Program-made: the position numbers and the translations under genes
Shown here: piece by piece, positions 51,546 through 51,638 of the stretch
How the letters are laid out: every line of letters starts with the position of its first letter
How positions within the stretch are numbered: position 1 is the stretch's first letter
Assembly: GCA_949283535.1 (NCBI GenBank)
Contig: CASDTC010000005.1
Location: 1 to 51,638, forward strand
Source: an uncultured Pseudomonadota bacterium
GTDB taxonomy: Bacteria > Pseudomonadota > Alphaproteobacteria > Rs-D84
Length of the DNA stretch: 51,638 nt
Direction of reading: 5' to 3'
Notes under the pieces: generated by a model
The model's database searches: none
What the model was told of the DNA's origin: nothing
What the model saw: only the letters and a program-made list of their open reading frames with translations

Positions 51546-51638
51546 ATGATTTTTGCCTTTAAAACTATAATCGTTTCCATAATTTTGGGCGTCCTTTTTA
51601 TGGGCGGCCCAATGTGCTTGTTGATCATGGAATACATA
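51546..51638 (+). CDS. Possible 5' end of a membrane or secreted protein gene (cut by window edge)
   Basis: An ATG at 51546 opens a frame that stays open to the edge: 31 codons starting MIFAFKTIIVSIILGVLFMG, a hydrophobic N-terminus like a signal anchor. The ribosome site is weak (GAGGCG). With only 31 codons the call is tentative. The stretch 51428-51545 holds nothing else that I can see. Confidence 0.35.
   Translation, partial: MIFAFKTIIVSIILGVLFMGGPMCLLIMEYI

Overview
The window looks like a chromosomal segment of an uncultured alphaproteobacterium. It has moderately low G+C (judged by eye), a Gram-negative envelope gene set, the rpoB-rpoC and rpmF-plsX / fabH-ihfA blocks, and full-length tRNAs with encoded CCA. 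Lactate dehydrogenase, GAPDH, GMP reductase, ferredoxin and Fe-type superoxide dismutase suggest a fermentative, oxygen-tolerant, probably host-associated life. That lifestyle and the lineage are inference; no 16S rRNA gene lies in the window. There is no phage, transposase, CRISPR array or recognisable defence island.

Layout. 1-7.3 kb: the 3' part of rpoB, rpoC, rpmF, and a plsX that carries an internal out-of-frame deletion. 7.3-9.7 kb: an insert of mostly opposite-strand genes (GMP reductase, a MerR regulator facing a flavodoxin remnant, a small Cys/His-rich membrane protein, tRNA-Arg) that separates plsX from fabH-ihfA. 9.8-12.7 kb: fabH, ihfA and a PLD-type cardiolipin-synthase-like lipoprotein. 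12.8-19.1 kb: a Thr/Ala-rich, Cys-rich secreted protein, an orphan mraZ, a small unknown gene with a long leader, and a beta-helix autotransporter. 19.2-25 kb: hemW plus an M13 peptidase, then an outer-membrane protein plus an MltB-type transglycosylase. 25-28.6 kb: a two-gene ornithine-lipid module (olsB-olsA-like) and an archaeal/eukaryotic-type prolyl-tRNA synthetase. 28.6-36.3 kb: several secreted or barrel proteins, L-lactate dehydrogenase, a small GNAT protein and a membrane-anchored spermidine-synthase-like protein. 36.3-41.9 kb: a candidate structured leader RNA in front of a small XRE-type protein, sodB, a membrane-tethered CPHC thioredoxin-like protein, CvpA, another barrel protein, tRNA-Thr and a U32/TrhP-type tRNA hydroxylase. 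42-51.6 kb: GAPDH, miaA, an unknown protein, an APH-fold kinase, priA, a single-chain (alpha2-type) glycyl-tRNA synthetase, ferredoxin, a BAX-inhibitor-1 family protein, lgt and tRNA-Ser(UGA).

Themes. (1) Envelope building dominates: five or more barrel or secreted proteins, Lgt, MltB, PlsX/FabH, OlsBA and a PLD enzyme. (2) Both aminoacyl-tRNA synthetases present (ProRS, GlyRS) are of types unusual for Alphaproteobacteria. (3) Two genes (plsX, flavodoxin) have lost internal segments, which is either genome erosion or local assembly error. (4) Regulation is compact: short intergenic regions, intrinsic terminators that often serve two convergent genes, a recurrent extended -10 element (TGATATAAT), and at least one promoter (miaA) placed so that the mRNA should be leaderless. 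The best candidate for something undescribed is the structured RNA at 36326-36495. No function is claimed for it.
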